In this document: positions 10,706 through 22,695 of the stretch, in pieces | Layout of the letters: each line of letters opens with the position of its first letter | How positions within the stretch are numbered: the stretch's first letter is position 1 | NCBI GenBank assembly: GCA_032988165.1 | Contig: JANTQF010000005.1 | Span: forward strand, 1-64,000 | DNA: 64,000 nucleotides | Direction: 5' to 3' | Source of the DNA: Emmonsiellopsis sp. PD_33 | Lineage: Eukaryota > Ascomycota > Eurotiomycetes > Onygenales > Ajellomycetaceae | Notes under the pieces: generated by a model | What the model was told of the DNA's origin: nothing | Database searches by the model: none | Seen by the model: only the letters and a program-made list of their open reading frames with translations | Program-made: the position numbers and the translations under genes

Positions 10706-13075
10706 TCATCGCTTCCCAGCCGAATTCTTGATTAATTCGCCAAAATGCTGCATAGAGGTCAGTCAGGACAAGCTGTATTTTTTATGGTTTTTAGTTGGTT
10801 GATTCAACTCACCTCCTTCTGCTCATTCGCCAGTTTGCCGTGGGTATCCTAGGACAAGTCAGCGGTGCATCATCTATAAAAAAAGGATGTGATACATACA
10901 CTAATAATAGTAAGTATCAAAGAATAATTATTAAACAAAAACCTCTCTCTCCTCTTCGCATCGCCGTTCGCTTTGCTTAGCTTCCCAAGCAAGGCATCGA
11001 ATTCACTACGTAGCCGGCCCAGGCTATTTGACACCGGCTCGTCATCTCCTGCCTCGCTGCTCAGCGCCAGTATACCCTGCAGGAACTGGCCGAAACGTTG
11101 TGTGAGGAAGTGAGGAGCGGATGACTGCTTGTCCCCTCCTCCGCCGGTTAGGGAGAGGGCGGACACACTACCCCTATTGGTTGCGGCGGCGGCTCGTTTA
11201 AATGATTCGCAGTGCATGTCCATGATTTTTTGGAAGCGTGGCCAGAGTTGCATGTTGATGCCGTTGATGTAGGAGTCGGCGACTGGAACTTTCCGGCGTT
11301 GTAGCTCGAATGCGAAGTGTTGGTTTAACCGGACGCAGAGGAGGATGCCCAAGCAGTCCGTTGATGATTCGATTATAGTCTTGACCAGGGTTTGGCCTAG
11401 TGCGAAGACGGGCTCGAACATGTCTATGACCTTTCGCGATCCTTCCTGGAACGATTTGGTGGTGAACATTTCAGTCATGAAGGAATATTCGGCGGAGATA
11501 TTGTCAACGAGGGCTAGGTTGAAGTTGCGAAATGGCACTTCGATGCCGTGAACAGCTTTTTCCTCTTCTGCGAGGTACGATGATAGGGCCATGTGGTTGC
11601 TGGAGCGGAGGATATCCATTCGGCGACCGAGAGCAAACGGATCATAAGTGGCTCCGGGGCCGCGTCCGCCTGGGATCAGATTGGCTGTGAAAATTAGTAC
11701 ATGCCGTAAGGCTTCGAAAGATAGGACATACAGCTTTTCTGTAGGTTTGGGTCACCGCCCAAGAGATCGTTGCGATCGGTGGCATGGAGTTTAAGTTTAT
11801 CCAATGCTTGATTGTACCGAGTGAAGTTGGATAGATAGTACCATCTCATGGTGTTGATATAAGCCTGGCTTATTTCACCAGCAAGGGTAGGGTGATTTCT
11901 CGAGAGGAAGCCATAAAGGTCTTTGTATTTGATAAGAGATTGTTGTTGGATGATCTGGGCATTGATATTTGGGGATCGGATTGCTTTTATTTGAGCAACG
12001 AGGTAGTCTCTGATTCTCTCGATTGCCTATATACCTTGGTTAGATATAATTCGGTATCAATTACGGTCCGGAGTAATACCTTGTCCTTTAAATCCGATAG
12101 TAACGGCTTCACGTCCTCGACAGCCTTGACATTACCCGAAGTGGAAGCGTTGGCTTCTATACTGGTAGACCTTGCTTCGATTTCGTCTAGAGCCTTCACC
12201 CAGTCTTGGTTTATAGGGCCTTCGGATATCAGACGGACTGCCTTTGGCGATATACTTATTTCCTCGACGGCCGGGCCTAATAACCGTTCTAAATTGCGCC
12301 TGTTGTCTAGCTGCGAGTTGAGCTGTGTTGATCGGGACTGCAAAGACTCGATTTCGGCGGAGACGACCCCGAGGTCTGTCTGGAACCTTGCCAGGTAGGA
12401 TTCGACCGACTTGAGAACATCGTCACAGCCCTGGGGGAGGTAAGTATAACCCCAAACCATTTTGGGCGAGGGAAGCATACTGCAATTGCGCCATGGAGAT
12501 CTTGGAACCTGTCTCGTTCTTTCTCGTCTATGTAGGTATATGTTAATGACTGTTGTTATTGTTATAGAGTCGAGCACCGGGAATAACTCACATTGTTCGA
12601 TTGTTTGTATATCTGGCTGTCGCCGAGCATTCTTTGGGGCCTTCTCCTTTTGCTGGACGAATTCCTCCAGACTGAGATCACCAAATACGATATTCTCCAC
12701 CAGGTTCTCTGGCTTCTCCGGAGCACCATCTGTGACAGAGATGGTCAAGGGATCGTCCGGCGGGGGACGTTTCCCGATGATGTTGTATAGGGCAGCCAGC
12801 GGGTCGACGACGGCGGGCTTGTCTAGCCTGGAGCTGTTCTGTCTGTGGAGAGAGCCATTGGGCGGGCGTGCAGTGGCAGGCAACGAGCTGCTGGAGGCAT
12901 TCGGGGTGGTGGCGAGGGAGAGGGAGGAGGAGCGGGGGCTGTAGGCCGGGCGGGAGGGCTGGGCGGCGGAGAGGTGCTGGGAGCGGCGGGCAGGGGAGTA
13001 GGCCCTGGAGCTGGCGGGGGAGGAGGTGCCCGAGCCGGAGGGGTGGGGGGCGAGAGCGAGACGGTCCAGCCACAT
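10706..13075 (-). CDS. VPS52: GARP/EARP tethering complex subunit Vps52
   Basis: Subunit of the GARP complex that tethers endosome-derived vesicles at the trans-Golgi. Exons (complement) are 13075-12592, 12527-12481, 12430-12080, 12026-11732, 11684-10900, 10848-10813 and 10747-10706, giving 679 aa. The first 160 residues are a Ser/Pro-rich, probably disordered tail that begins MWLDRL. The Sac2/Vps52 core follows, with the family coiled-coil stretch SAEIESLQSRSTQLNSQL, then IKAIRSPNIN, INTMRWYYLSNFTRY and NQHFAFELQRRKVP. COG6 and Vps53 were considered, but these segments fit Vps52. The start is the ATG before WLDRL; upstream in-frame sequence is promoter. The gene is divergent from eIF5A. Confidence 0.92.
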
Positions 13076-13473
13076 GGCGACGGCAGAGCAGGACAAGCCA
13101 CAAGCGTCTACGCAGACATAGTGAACAGGAGCTCCATGATAGAGGTATAGACAGACAGACGAGGTGGTGTCGTTGACCGCCGCGGGAGAGGGCCGTGTCG
13201 CTCGCCGTAGCTGTATGGACAGCAATACAAACCAACCGCGCAGGCTTGGCGGTGTCAGGTGAGCGCGCTAACCGCATGCGGCTAGGCGGCAGCCCCTCCC
13301 TCCACGCACCAACCGACGCCCGCTGGCTGCGAAAATCTGCCTGGCCTCGCTCATACCTGACTTCTCTTCCTCTACCCCCCCATCTCATTTTTTCCCACCG
13401 CCCGCCTCCCCCTTCTCGCTTGTCGGCCTCTCTCCATCGCCCGTATCCAGTCTCCCCCCAGCGCTCAGTCACC
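13076..13473. promoter_or_regulatory. Divergent promoter VPS52/eIF5A
   Basis: About 400 bp separate the two start codons. The eIF5A side is strongly pyrimidine-rich (CCTCTACCCCC and CTCTCCATCGCC types), as expected for a highly transcribed ribosome-associated gene. No element is assigned with confidence. Confidence 0.5.
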
Positions 13474-14206
13474 ATGGCCGACAACGATGCCCAGGTATGC
13501 CTCCCCGCCCTGTGTTCTCTGTGTGCTCTGTGTGGCTTTGCTTTTTCCCCCGTTCCCCGCATCTGCCTCGACAAGACAAATTATGTCCATCTCCCAACTG
13601 CTCACTCGCCCTCTCCAGCATGAACACACCTTCGAGAGCGCCGATGCCGGTGCCTCGGCCACCTATCCCATGCAGTGCTCTGCCTTGAGGAAGAACGGCT
13701 TCGTGGTCATCAAGGGCCGCCCCTGCAAGATCGTCGAGATGTCCACCTCCAAGACCGGCAAGCACGGCCACGCCAAGGTCCATCTCGTGGCCATCGACAT
13801 CTTCACCAGCAAGAAGCTCGAGGAGCTGTGCCCCTCCACCCACAACATGGAGGTCCCCAACGTGACCCGCCGGGAATACCAGCTCGTATGCTCGCTCTCT
13901 GATACATAATAATATAGCCTGTGTGCTTCTGGCTAACCCCCCTCCAGCTCGATATCAGCGAGGACGGCTTCCTGTCCCTCATGTCTGAGGACGGCGCCAC
14001 CAAGGACGATGTCAAGCTCCCAGACGGAGAGGTTGGCGACAAGATCGATAAGCTCTTCCGCGTTGACGAGAAGGACACCAGTATGTGCTTTCATTTCTAT
14101 ATGCAATCGTTTACAGCCCTCTAACTCTTATGCAGACGTCGTTGTCCTGACTGCCATGGGCGAGGAACTCGCCATGGACGCCAAGGAAGCTCCCCGTGCC
14201 GGTTAA
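13474..14206 (+). CDS. Translation elongation factor eIF5A (hypusine-containing)
   Basis: Binds the ribosomal E site and promotes peptide bond formation at stalling motifs and termination. Exons are 13474-13494, 13619-13885, 13948-14080 and 14136-14206, giving 163 aa. The first exon codes for only seven residues. The hypusine loop STSKTGKHGHAK is intact, placing the modified lysine at residue 55. The N-terminal SH3-like domain and C-terminal OB fold (LDISEDGFLSLM) are complete, and the length equals the family norm. The symbol differs among fungi (yeast HYP2/ANB1), so none is assigned. Needs deoxyhypusine synthase and hydroxylase, which are not in this window. Confidence 0.97.
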
Positions 14207-14790
14207 ATCTATTAATGAACGGAGTGTTGCGAGGGGTAGTGCGGGCTGAATGATGCTGCTGTTGTTCTGTCTGTTTTGCTTATATTGTCCATGTGGTCTC
14301 CCTCTGAAAAAGAAAACTGAGCTAGAATTTTCAGTATAAACTGTTCGGTTTTTAATTTGGCGGGCTGTCCCTCCTCCTTTTTACCGAAGGGAACGAACAA
14401 TTTTGTGTGCCTTTTTTTTTTTCAGAAAGCCCATTCATACATGGCCAAACGTTTTTATGACAAAATATAAAAAATTTTCATGCCAACCAAAAAAACCAAT
14501 CCTACTTTTTTCTCGTTAATTCGTAAATAATCGTAAACAATTTCCCCCGTAGTTTCGATCATACTAAAATCTCCACGAACTTTTTTAATTGTTTTTGGTG
14601 ATAAACATCTGTGGTGGCAAGAAGAACAAAAACATCCATCATCATTCCATTTTTGTTCCAGAAAAAGTATCCTCGAACCTCAGCATAAAAACTCCATACC
14701 AGACAGACATAACACCACGCCATAAACAACCAATCAAAACCCCCCCTCATGCATTAAAGCGACAAGAAAAAGAAAAAGGTACCCGTCCAA
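14207..14790. other. Intergenic eIF5A to RRN7
   Basis: AT-rich eIF5A 3' UTR and the short RRN7 promoter, with several poly(A)/poly(T) runs. No gene is seen. Confidence 0.6.
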
Positions 14791-17395
14791 ATGGAAGAAT
14801 CCACCCGCGGCACCTGCGGCCAGGACGGCTGTCTTGAAACCCGCTACATATTAGAAAACGGCCTCTGGTTCTGCCGCCAGGGCCATCAACAGGAGGTAGG
14901 TAGCAAATTTCATGCATAATATATGTATCCCATTCCCCAGCCCTGAGGCTGTATATATCCTAGTGTTTGAACATGCATACACGTTTAAAGATAAAGAGTC
15001 ATGCCTAATGAACCCATACTCATGCATGATTGATTTATATTATAGGGCCGCCAAATAATCGTCGACGACGACGATTTCGGCACCCAGGGCAAGATCATTC
15101 GGCGGAAGAAAGTTGAGGCTGAGAAGGTGTCGAAGAGTATGCAATATCTCCCCCCCTTTCGTCTTACTCATACACACATATTTGCCTTACCTTGTCGCGC
15201 ATATTGATTGAGACCTACTATCAAAGAAGAGCAAAATGAACATACTAATGTTGTTGAACTCCAGCATACCACGGCCCACAAGCCTACCAGCTCTTCCTGG
15301 AAGCGTACCAGCTGCTTCTTTGGAAACAGTGTCATGCGCTGGTTAGCGGGAAGGGGTTGCCTGCGGAACTTGAGGTGCGTGTTTTTTGGTCTACTGGTGT
15401 TCCGAAGCTCAACGGGGGCCTTAAAAACCATCTGTTCCGCCGTTTATATATATGCAAGACTAATATGATTCCGAGACAGGAACTTGTGAAATCCCTCTGG
15501 GCCCTCCGTCTGCCAAAACTCTTCGCGCGCAGCGGCATTGTGGACGCTGATGATGATGGGGCGGCTTCTTCTCAGGAGGTCTTTAGTTCGCAGATGGACC
15601 ATGGTGCTGCCGGTGGTGCTGGTGGGGTAGGGGGTGATGGGGATGACGATGTGTATCATCGGAAACGACTATCTGATGGCCCGAGGCTGATTGAGTCGTT
15701 GGCGTTGTGCTATTTGGGGATTCTGCTGTTGAGAATTCCGGTTGGGGTGGGGGAGGTGATGAGGTATGTGTATTCTGAATTCGAATTAGGTCGGGTTGAG
15801 CGGGTGGAATTGCTGTTTCTGTCATGGCTTGATTGTTCCTTTGGGCTAATATGCATCTCTGTTTGATATAGCTGGGTTCTAAAAGACGAAGTCCCGCTGG
15901 TCAGGGCTATACGGTTTATTCCCAGTGAGATGAAAGCGCGGTTGCCGGGTGTTTATCATGCTGCGCTTGATACGAAGGTTCGTTGTTACTCCTTATCTAT
16001 GTGCATCTTAACTTGCTGATTTCAACCATTTTCAAGAGAGAGGTTGCTAATATTATCAATATTTATCTCCCTTAGAATGTGCCCACGGGCTATCAATTAC
16101 ACTGCGCAATCGCAGACCTAGCAGTTCTCTATCATAAAGAATTTGAAATTTCCATCCCGCCTATTAATTCGCCCCTCATGCTGTTCTCGTACATTAAGCA
16201 GCTGTCACTACCTCGTAAGCACCCGCCTCCTCCCCCTATCTCTATACGTTAATCATGCTAACCGACCCAACCAGTCGAAACCTTCCCCGCCGTACATCAC
16301 CTCCGCAACCTCTCAAAATTCACCTTCTCATCTCCATCCCGCCCTCCCCCCAACAATAGCAACACCGGAAAGAAAATATTCCACCCCATCCACCTCCCCG
16401 AGCTCCAACTCCTCAGCCTCCTCATAATCGCTACGAAACTGTTTTACCCATTTGATGATGGGGACGGGAACGATAGCCACTACCAGCAGCGGATCAAGCG
16501 GTATCCTGTCTCCTGGCGCGATCCAGCCGCGCAGATCATGAATTGGGACGCGTGGGCTGAGCTGCAGGGTCAGTTTGAGAAGGATAGGGGGAAGGAGGGG
16601 GGAAAGTTTGTGTTGGGGAAGGGGAAGGAGATCGGAGTTGTTGAGGGGGACGTGTTTGGCATGTCCGGGAGGGAGATTGATGAGTACCTGGATTGGTATG
16701 AGGGCATGTGGGGGGGTACTGGGAAGGGTGAGTTTTTCTCTCTTCTCTCTTGTTCCCTTTATTTAGGGGGGAAGCTAGTTATTGACAATGAAGTAGTGAA
16801 AAATGATTCCATTGCGAGCATGTTCCCGACTGCCCGACACTCACCACCCTCGCAAGCACTCCCTACAGCCCAACTTCCTCCGGACTTCCAACCCGGCACC
16901 GACCCCGACCCGGACGCCGCAGCCCTAACCCAGAAACTCCACAATGTTCTGGGTGAACTACGCATCCGGCGCGCCATCAGTGAGGACGAGGCCGACTCCG
17001 CGCAGCTACAACTGTCTCTCGACCAACCCATCCGTCGCCCGGGGAGCTTCTATAAGCGTTATCGGACAGTGGAGCAGCTGGGCGGTCGGGCGCGGGCGTT
17101 TTATGAGGCGGTGGCGAGGGTTGGGGCGGTTGAGCTGAAGACGGTTGTTTCCGCGGTATATCAGTGTGAGAGGGTGGTGTTTCTAAGGGGGAAAGGGGGT
17201 GGGGATGGGGATGGGGATGAGGAGGATAGTGAAGGGGTAGTAGGAGAGGACGGGGAGGGAGAGGGAGAGGGAGATGGGGAGGAGGAGATGGATGTGGATG
17301 TTGACGTGGGAGATGGTCATGAGGGGATGGTTGGTTCTATGAGGGGCGATGGCGATGGCGAGGGAGACGAGGAGATGGGGGATGCTAGTATGTAA
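14791..17395 (+). CDS. RRN7: RNA polymerase I core factor subunit Rrn7 (TAF1B/TFIIB-like)
   Basis: Core factor component that recruits RNA polymerase I to the rDNA promoter. Exons are 14791-14895, 15046-15136, 15265-15374, 15480-15763, 15872-15977, 16076-16214, 16275-16727 and probably 16791-17395, giving about 630 aa. The N-terminal zinc ribbon shows C-x4-C (CGQDGC) and later FCRQGH. The B-reader-like GRQIIVDDDDFG and the cyclin-fold segment around KSLWALRLPKLFARSG follow. The last intron (16728-16790) is a multiple of three, has a weak acceptor and could be retained; both forms stay open. The C-terminus is an acidic Asp/Glu/Gly tail from about 17190 on, encoded by GGGGAT/GAGGGA repeats. Acidic tails occur in this family, but this one may be polymorphic in length. 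Confidence 0.88.
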
Positions 17396-18860
<1,465 letters not shown>

Positions 18861-19859
18861 ACGATTTCGCCCTCCACTCATATCCCCCCCCGTTTTCGTC
18901 TTTTGTTCTCTCTCCGCCATCCCTTTTTTTTTTGTCCGTCGGGTCTTGTTTGCCGGGTGTGGGGAGGAAAGGAAAAACCTTGTGTTGCTTGTTACATATA
19001 TGATTATGTGTGTGTAGCGGGCGTTGAAAACAGGAAATGATAACATGATCAAATTAAACACGGATGTTAAATCTTTTTTTTTGTTTGTGAGCAACAAACA
19101 AATTTTCAATGGTCGTTATAAATATGGGCGGACAAGGCCTGCCTAGGACAAATTGACTCTTTTCCCTCTCTCTCTCTCTCTCTCTTCTTCGCTGTTTCTG
19201 TATAATTATCCCACCGTCTGCGGCACCGTACCTGTTGCCGCCGGAACTTAAATAGGCCGACTATTCTCCCTGTTTTCTTGTCTCTTCGCTCGAAATTAGT
19301 CTGGGCCTGTTTGGAAGAAGCCAGAGCCAAACGAACCCTGGGCACTTCAATTATTTCATGCGTGATTATAAGATGCGCCGAATTCATTCCAATTGAAAGC
19401 CAAGCAGACAAAATAGAACTCTAATAAAATCGTCCCTCGATAATCACTTGAATCAGTTCACCACGCTCGCGGCCCTTCCTGTTAGAAGATACGGTTTAAA
19501 TATCCGGAGTGATTGACAGTGAATCTATCTTCCGGGGCCCCTATTTTCAGGTTGCGGGGCTCTTTCTTTCTTTCTTTCATTTTTGAGTTACGCAGGGAAT
19601 GAGCAAGAGATGAGAAGATAATCGATTGATTCAACTAACTGCAAGCGGTGGATTTCGTTCGCCGCTATCTATATGCTTCCGGAAAATGAGAAAGGCCCAA
19701 AAAAATTGTAAGAAAAGTTGCATAAACGATCAACAGATATCACTTCTCCTCCACACGCAGACTTTAAAGATAAATACTAGTACCTTGGAAGTTCTAATGA
19801 CTCCCCAACGGCAGTTTCTTCGCACCTTACGCCCCCCCTCCAAAACACCCTTCTTCACC
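18861..19859. other. Intergenic with CT microsatellite
   Basis: 3' flank of the ubiquitin-L40 gene and of the convergent hypothetical gene. It holds a (TC)n run near 19162-19185, a (TTTC)n run near 19560-19578, and a segment at 19598-19694 that resembles 35216-35362 (see findings). No gene is seen. Confidence 0.6.
19598..19694 (+). repeat. Possible dispersed repeat, copy A
   Basis: It shares a 20-base word with one mismatch (TGAGCAAGAGAYGAGAAGAT), a following CAACT, a GCTAT..TATGCTTCCG block and GGAAAATGAGAAA with the segment at 35216-35362, in the same order. Identity between the blocks is lower. The match was made by eye. Confidence 0.4.
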
Positions 19860-20747
19860 TCATTTGTGGTCCATTCCATACCAAATCGCATCCGCCAGAT
19901 CATGGAGTAACTCATCTCTTGTGATGACGAAATCTCCTTCTCCCGGTCCAGGATCGCGTAGCATCATGTGCTGGAAGGGGATTCTCAACTCCTCTCCCAT
20001 GAGATTCGCCGCTTCTTGGCCACCTTTACCCCGGCAGATTTTGATATCCTGGACTGCTTCAGGTTCCGGCTTGGGATTGGCCATCACCGCTGGTCTTTTC
20101 CACCGAATGATGTAGATATTCCCGCTTCGCTTGATATCGATCGTAATTGCCGTGAGAACGTCTCCAGAGGACCCGTTCAGCCAAAAGGCCGCATCACTCT
20201 TGAGTTTCTCGCTTGTTTCTGAAAAGCCGACCTCAACGGCGACAGTGGGCCACTTGGCTGTCCGCCCCGGTGGAAGCTCACGGGGGGCGTACGAGGTATC
20301 CGCCTCTTTCTTTCTGTTGCGGGTTTCCGAGTCTGTGGCTCCGCGGAAGGACAGGAGGCGACGAACTTTCATCTCTACTGCCTTCTGCCCGATAATCTGA
20401 TCGAACAAGCGAGCGGCTTCCTCATGTGGTAGGGAGGGTATTGTGAGTATCAAAATTTGTAGAGGGGGGCTGTAGTCGACTCTGCCGGGGAAGTTTTCGT
20501 CGTTGTCTGTGACGTCTTTGGGGCTGATGTCTGTGAAGATAACGTATGGACTGCTGTTCTCGTCGAGTAGGAATCGGTGGTATTCTTTGGATGTGGCTTC
20601 TCTCAACGATGAGATCCCACCGTATTTGTATTCAGGCGTGTCTGGCGGGAGGTGCGCCAGAAATTCAACACGGGCCTGCATTATGGCTCTTTTTTCATCG
20701 GTGCCTTCACTATTTTCCAGTGCTGGAGATTCACTGCTACTCTGCAT
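19860..20747 (-). CDS. Hypothetical protein, possible PD-(D/E)XK nuclease-like fold
   Basis: A single-exon protein of 295 aa of unknown function. Near residues 165-230 it has TVAVEVGFSET, then DAAFWLNGSSGDVLTAITIDIKR, then IYIIRW. This resembles fungal hypothetical proteins compared with PD-(D/E)XK restriction-endonuclease-like folds, where a conserved E on a strand is followed by D/E-x-K on the next strands. I cannot test this without a profile search, and the active-site assignment is inference. No signal peptide or membrane segment is seen. The flanks are AT-rich, and the gene converges with ubiquitin-L40. Confidence 0.7.
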   Translation of the reverse strand: MQSSSESPALENSEGTDEKRAIMQARVEFLAHLPPDTPEYKYGGISSLREATSKEYHRFLLDENSSPYVIFTDISPKDVTDNDENFPGRVDYSPPLQILILTIPSLPHEEAARLFDQIIGQKAVEMKVRRLLSFRGATDSETRNRKKEADTSYAPRELPPGRTAKWPTVAVEVGFSETSEKLKSDAAFWLNGSSGDVLTAITIDIKRSGNIYIIRWKRPAVMANPKPEPEAVQDIKICRGKGGQEAANLMGEELRIPFQHMMLRDPGPGEGDFVITRDELLHDLADAIWYGMDHK

Positions 20748-21225
20748 TGTGCTTGTTAGGAAGGGGGAATAGGTTCTTCTACATAAGTGCTCGAGGACAC
20801 TGTAAGTATGTAATGCTCATTTGGATTGAGATGGCAGAAAGATCACTCACCCATCGAACGATATCTACGTCATGGTTAGATAATCTTCCATATTTATGTT
20901 TGAAGAGTTCGGGTTGGAGAGAAACTCATCTCAGGCTGTGTTTGGCATTGTATACTGCGGTTGTAAACCCTCCAGACGAACTAACAAAAAAAGATATCAA
21001 GAGATAAAATACAAATACAGTCAGTCAATCAATCAGTCAATCAATCAATCTTTCAGGCACGTAGCTGTTTGTAAATAAAATCAAAAGCCATATCAAAAGT
21101 CACATCGTAGCCCGGTCGCCGTTGCTGTCGAATTGGAGGATTCGATGGATGGATGGATGGATGGATGGATGGATGGATCGCGGAAATAAGGGCGTCCTGA
21201 CGACCTTGTACATATAATCTCACGT
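20748..21225. other. Intergenic with tetranucleotide repeats
   Basis: Upstream of the hypothetical gene and downstream of the Yip1-family gene. It holds (CAAT/CAGT)n at about 21018-21050 and a (GGAT)n run at 21144-21178. No gene is seen. Confidence 0.6.
21144..21178 (+). repeat. (GGAT)n tetranucleotide repeat
   Basis: About eight perfect units about 50 bases beyond the stop codon of the Yip1-family gene. The complementary CATC unit recurs at 8011-8030, 44002-44024 and 44170-44188. Confidence 0.9.
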
Positions 21226-22387
21226 CTACCAGAGCATTCGTGCCATCATCCTATCACCATCCTTCTTGTCATCGCCGCCCTTATTATCATCATCTTCATG
21301 TCCCTTGTCCTTATTCTTCTTCGATACGGGGCTTCCGTGGCTATGTAGTTAGTTAATAGTAATCGATGTTAGCAATTAACCCCTAACGACAGAGACGAAC
21401 GGGAAGAGTGCCAAATGGAACAGGTCAGTTTCAAACTCACGCAAAAAACAAAATCTTAATCGCAATCGCCAACCCAGCATGCAGCACAATAACCAGCACC
21501 AGTAGAATCTTACTAGTCTTCACATCCGTCGCCGAGAGCACCGGGTACAGATTCCTCAGGAGGAAAAAAACCGTCCATCCAAACCCAACCCCAACAAGCG
21601 CCCAATTCAGCGCCGTCAGCGGACTCCAACTCACCAGCGCCACCGCAATCCACACCAGATTCGCATACCCATACAGCGCCCAGCACTCAATCAGATCCGC
21701 GCTCGACGCCCCAAACCACTTCAGCGCCCCCCACAGCGCGATCGGAATCACGCCCGTGTACCCATACACCAAGCCCGCGGCGCCGGAGAGGAGGCGGAAA
21801 TCGTACTCGAAGTGGTCCTCGCCCTTGCGCGAGAGGTACTGCGAGACGGTGCCCGTGAGGAAGAGGATCACGACGACCGTCGTGGCGATCCAGAAGGGTC
21901 CGTACAGGTCTGGGTTGCCGTCGAGGACGTCGAGGAAGTTGGAGCGCGGGTACAGCGCGGCCCGGCACCGTCGGAGCACCTCGCTGGTGTCGACATCGAA
22001 GTATTGCGCGTAGTAGGAGAGGGCCCAGAGGCGGTGTTTGGACGGGGTGCCGCCGGGTGAGGTGCCGCGGCGGGAGCTGCTGCCGCCGCCGTTTCCGCCG
22101 AGGAATGGCGCGGAGTCCGGGTGGATTTTGGCGTTGCGGGGGTTTTCTTCGAAGTCTGGAGGGTTGGGTTGGGTTGGGTTAGAGCGGGTTGGTTATATAT
22201 TTCTTGAGGAGGGGCGGAACGTACTGGATGGGTGGAATTCGAGGTCTTCTTGGAGGTCGGTATGGCCAAGGTCGCCCTGTGAAGTCGCATTAGATTGTGT
22301 GTCCCCGGGCCAAATAGATTCATTAGGTGGGAATTAACATACCTCAGCATCGACGTCTACGACCACATCGTACCCGCGGTTGGCCAT
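21226..22387 (-). CDS. Yip1-domain Golgi/ER membrane protein (YIPF1/2-like)
   Basis: A Yip1-family protein; these interact with Rab GTPases and support ER-Golgi traffic. Exons (complement) are 22387-22343, 22276-22225, 22155-21441 and 21340-21226, giving 308 aa. The N-terminus MANRGYDVVVDVDAEGDLGH and a cytosolic linker precede YYAQYFDVDTSEV and NFLDVLDGNPDLYGPFWI, the family core. About five hydrophobic segments follow (from about residue 120 to 265), and then a charged Lys/Asp-rich tail of about 35 residues encoded mostly by the last exon. The last intron is needed because the unspliced frame stops at FFA; its ACTAAC branch point is visible. The gene lies head-to-tail with the TBC-domain gene, which also acts on Rab traffic; the pairing may be chance. 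Confidence 0.9.
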
Positions 22388-22695
22388 CTTGTCGGTTGGC
22401 TTTTGTTGTGTTGGGAGACAAGATGTTTCTGGTTGTCAGTTGCCAGATCTGTCGGAACGGGCGAGGCTGTCGTCATCGCTAATGCCACGCACGGGCCGTG
22501 GCCGGAAGCGGGAATTGCACAGCAAGAAGTGAAGAAAATATAATATAACAGTGTTCATGTATCCCATCAAGGGATATGCACTATCCTGGGTCTTTTTGCT
22601 AATTTACAATCCCTTTTGGTCCAGCCCAACTGACTGAAAAAAGACAAGAAAAGAAAGCGCCAAAGTATCCAAGATCAAATCCATCAGCAGTCCAG
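22388..22695. other. Intergenic between tandem genes
   Basis: About 300 bases containing the 3' end of the TBC-domain gene and the promoter of the Yip1-family gene. No further feature is seen. Confidence 0.5.

Noticed and set aside
10706..13075. COG6 as identity of this gene
   Set aside because: The coiled-coil and core blocks match Vps52/Sac2, not COG6.
21687..22350. Antisense and shifted frames in the Yip1-family gene
   Set aside because: Shadows in a GC-rich exon; the chosen frame has membrane segments and correct intron phases.
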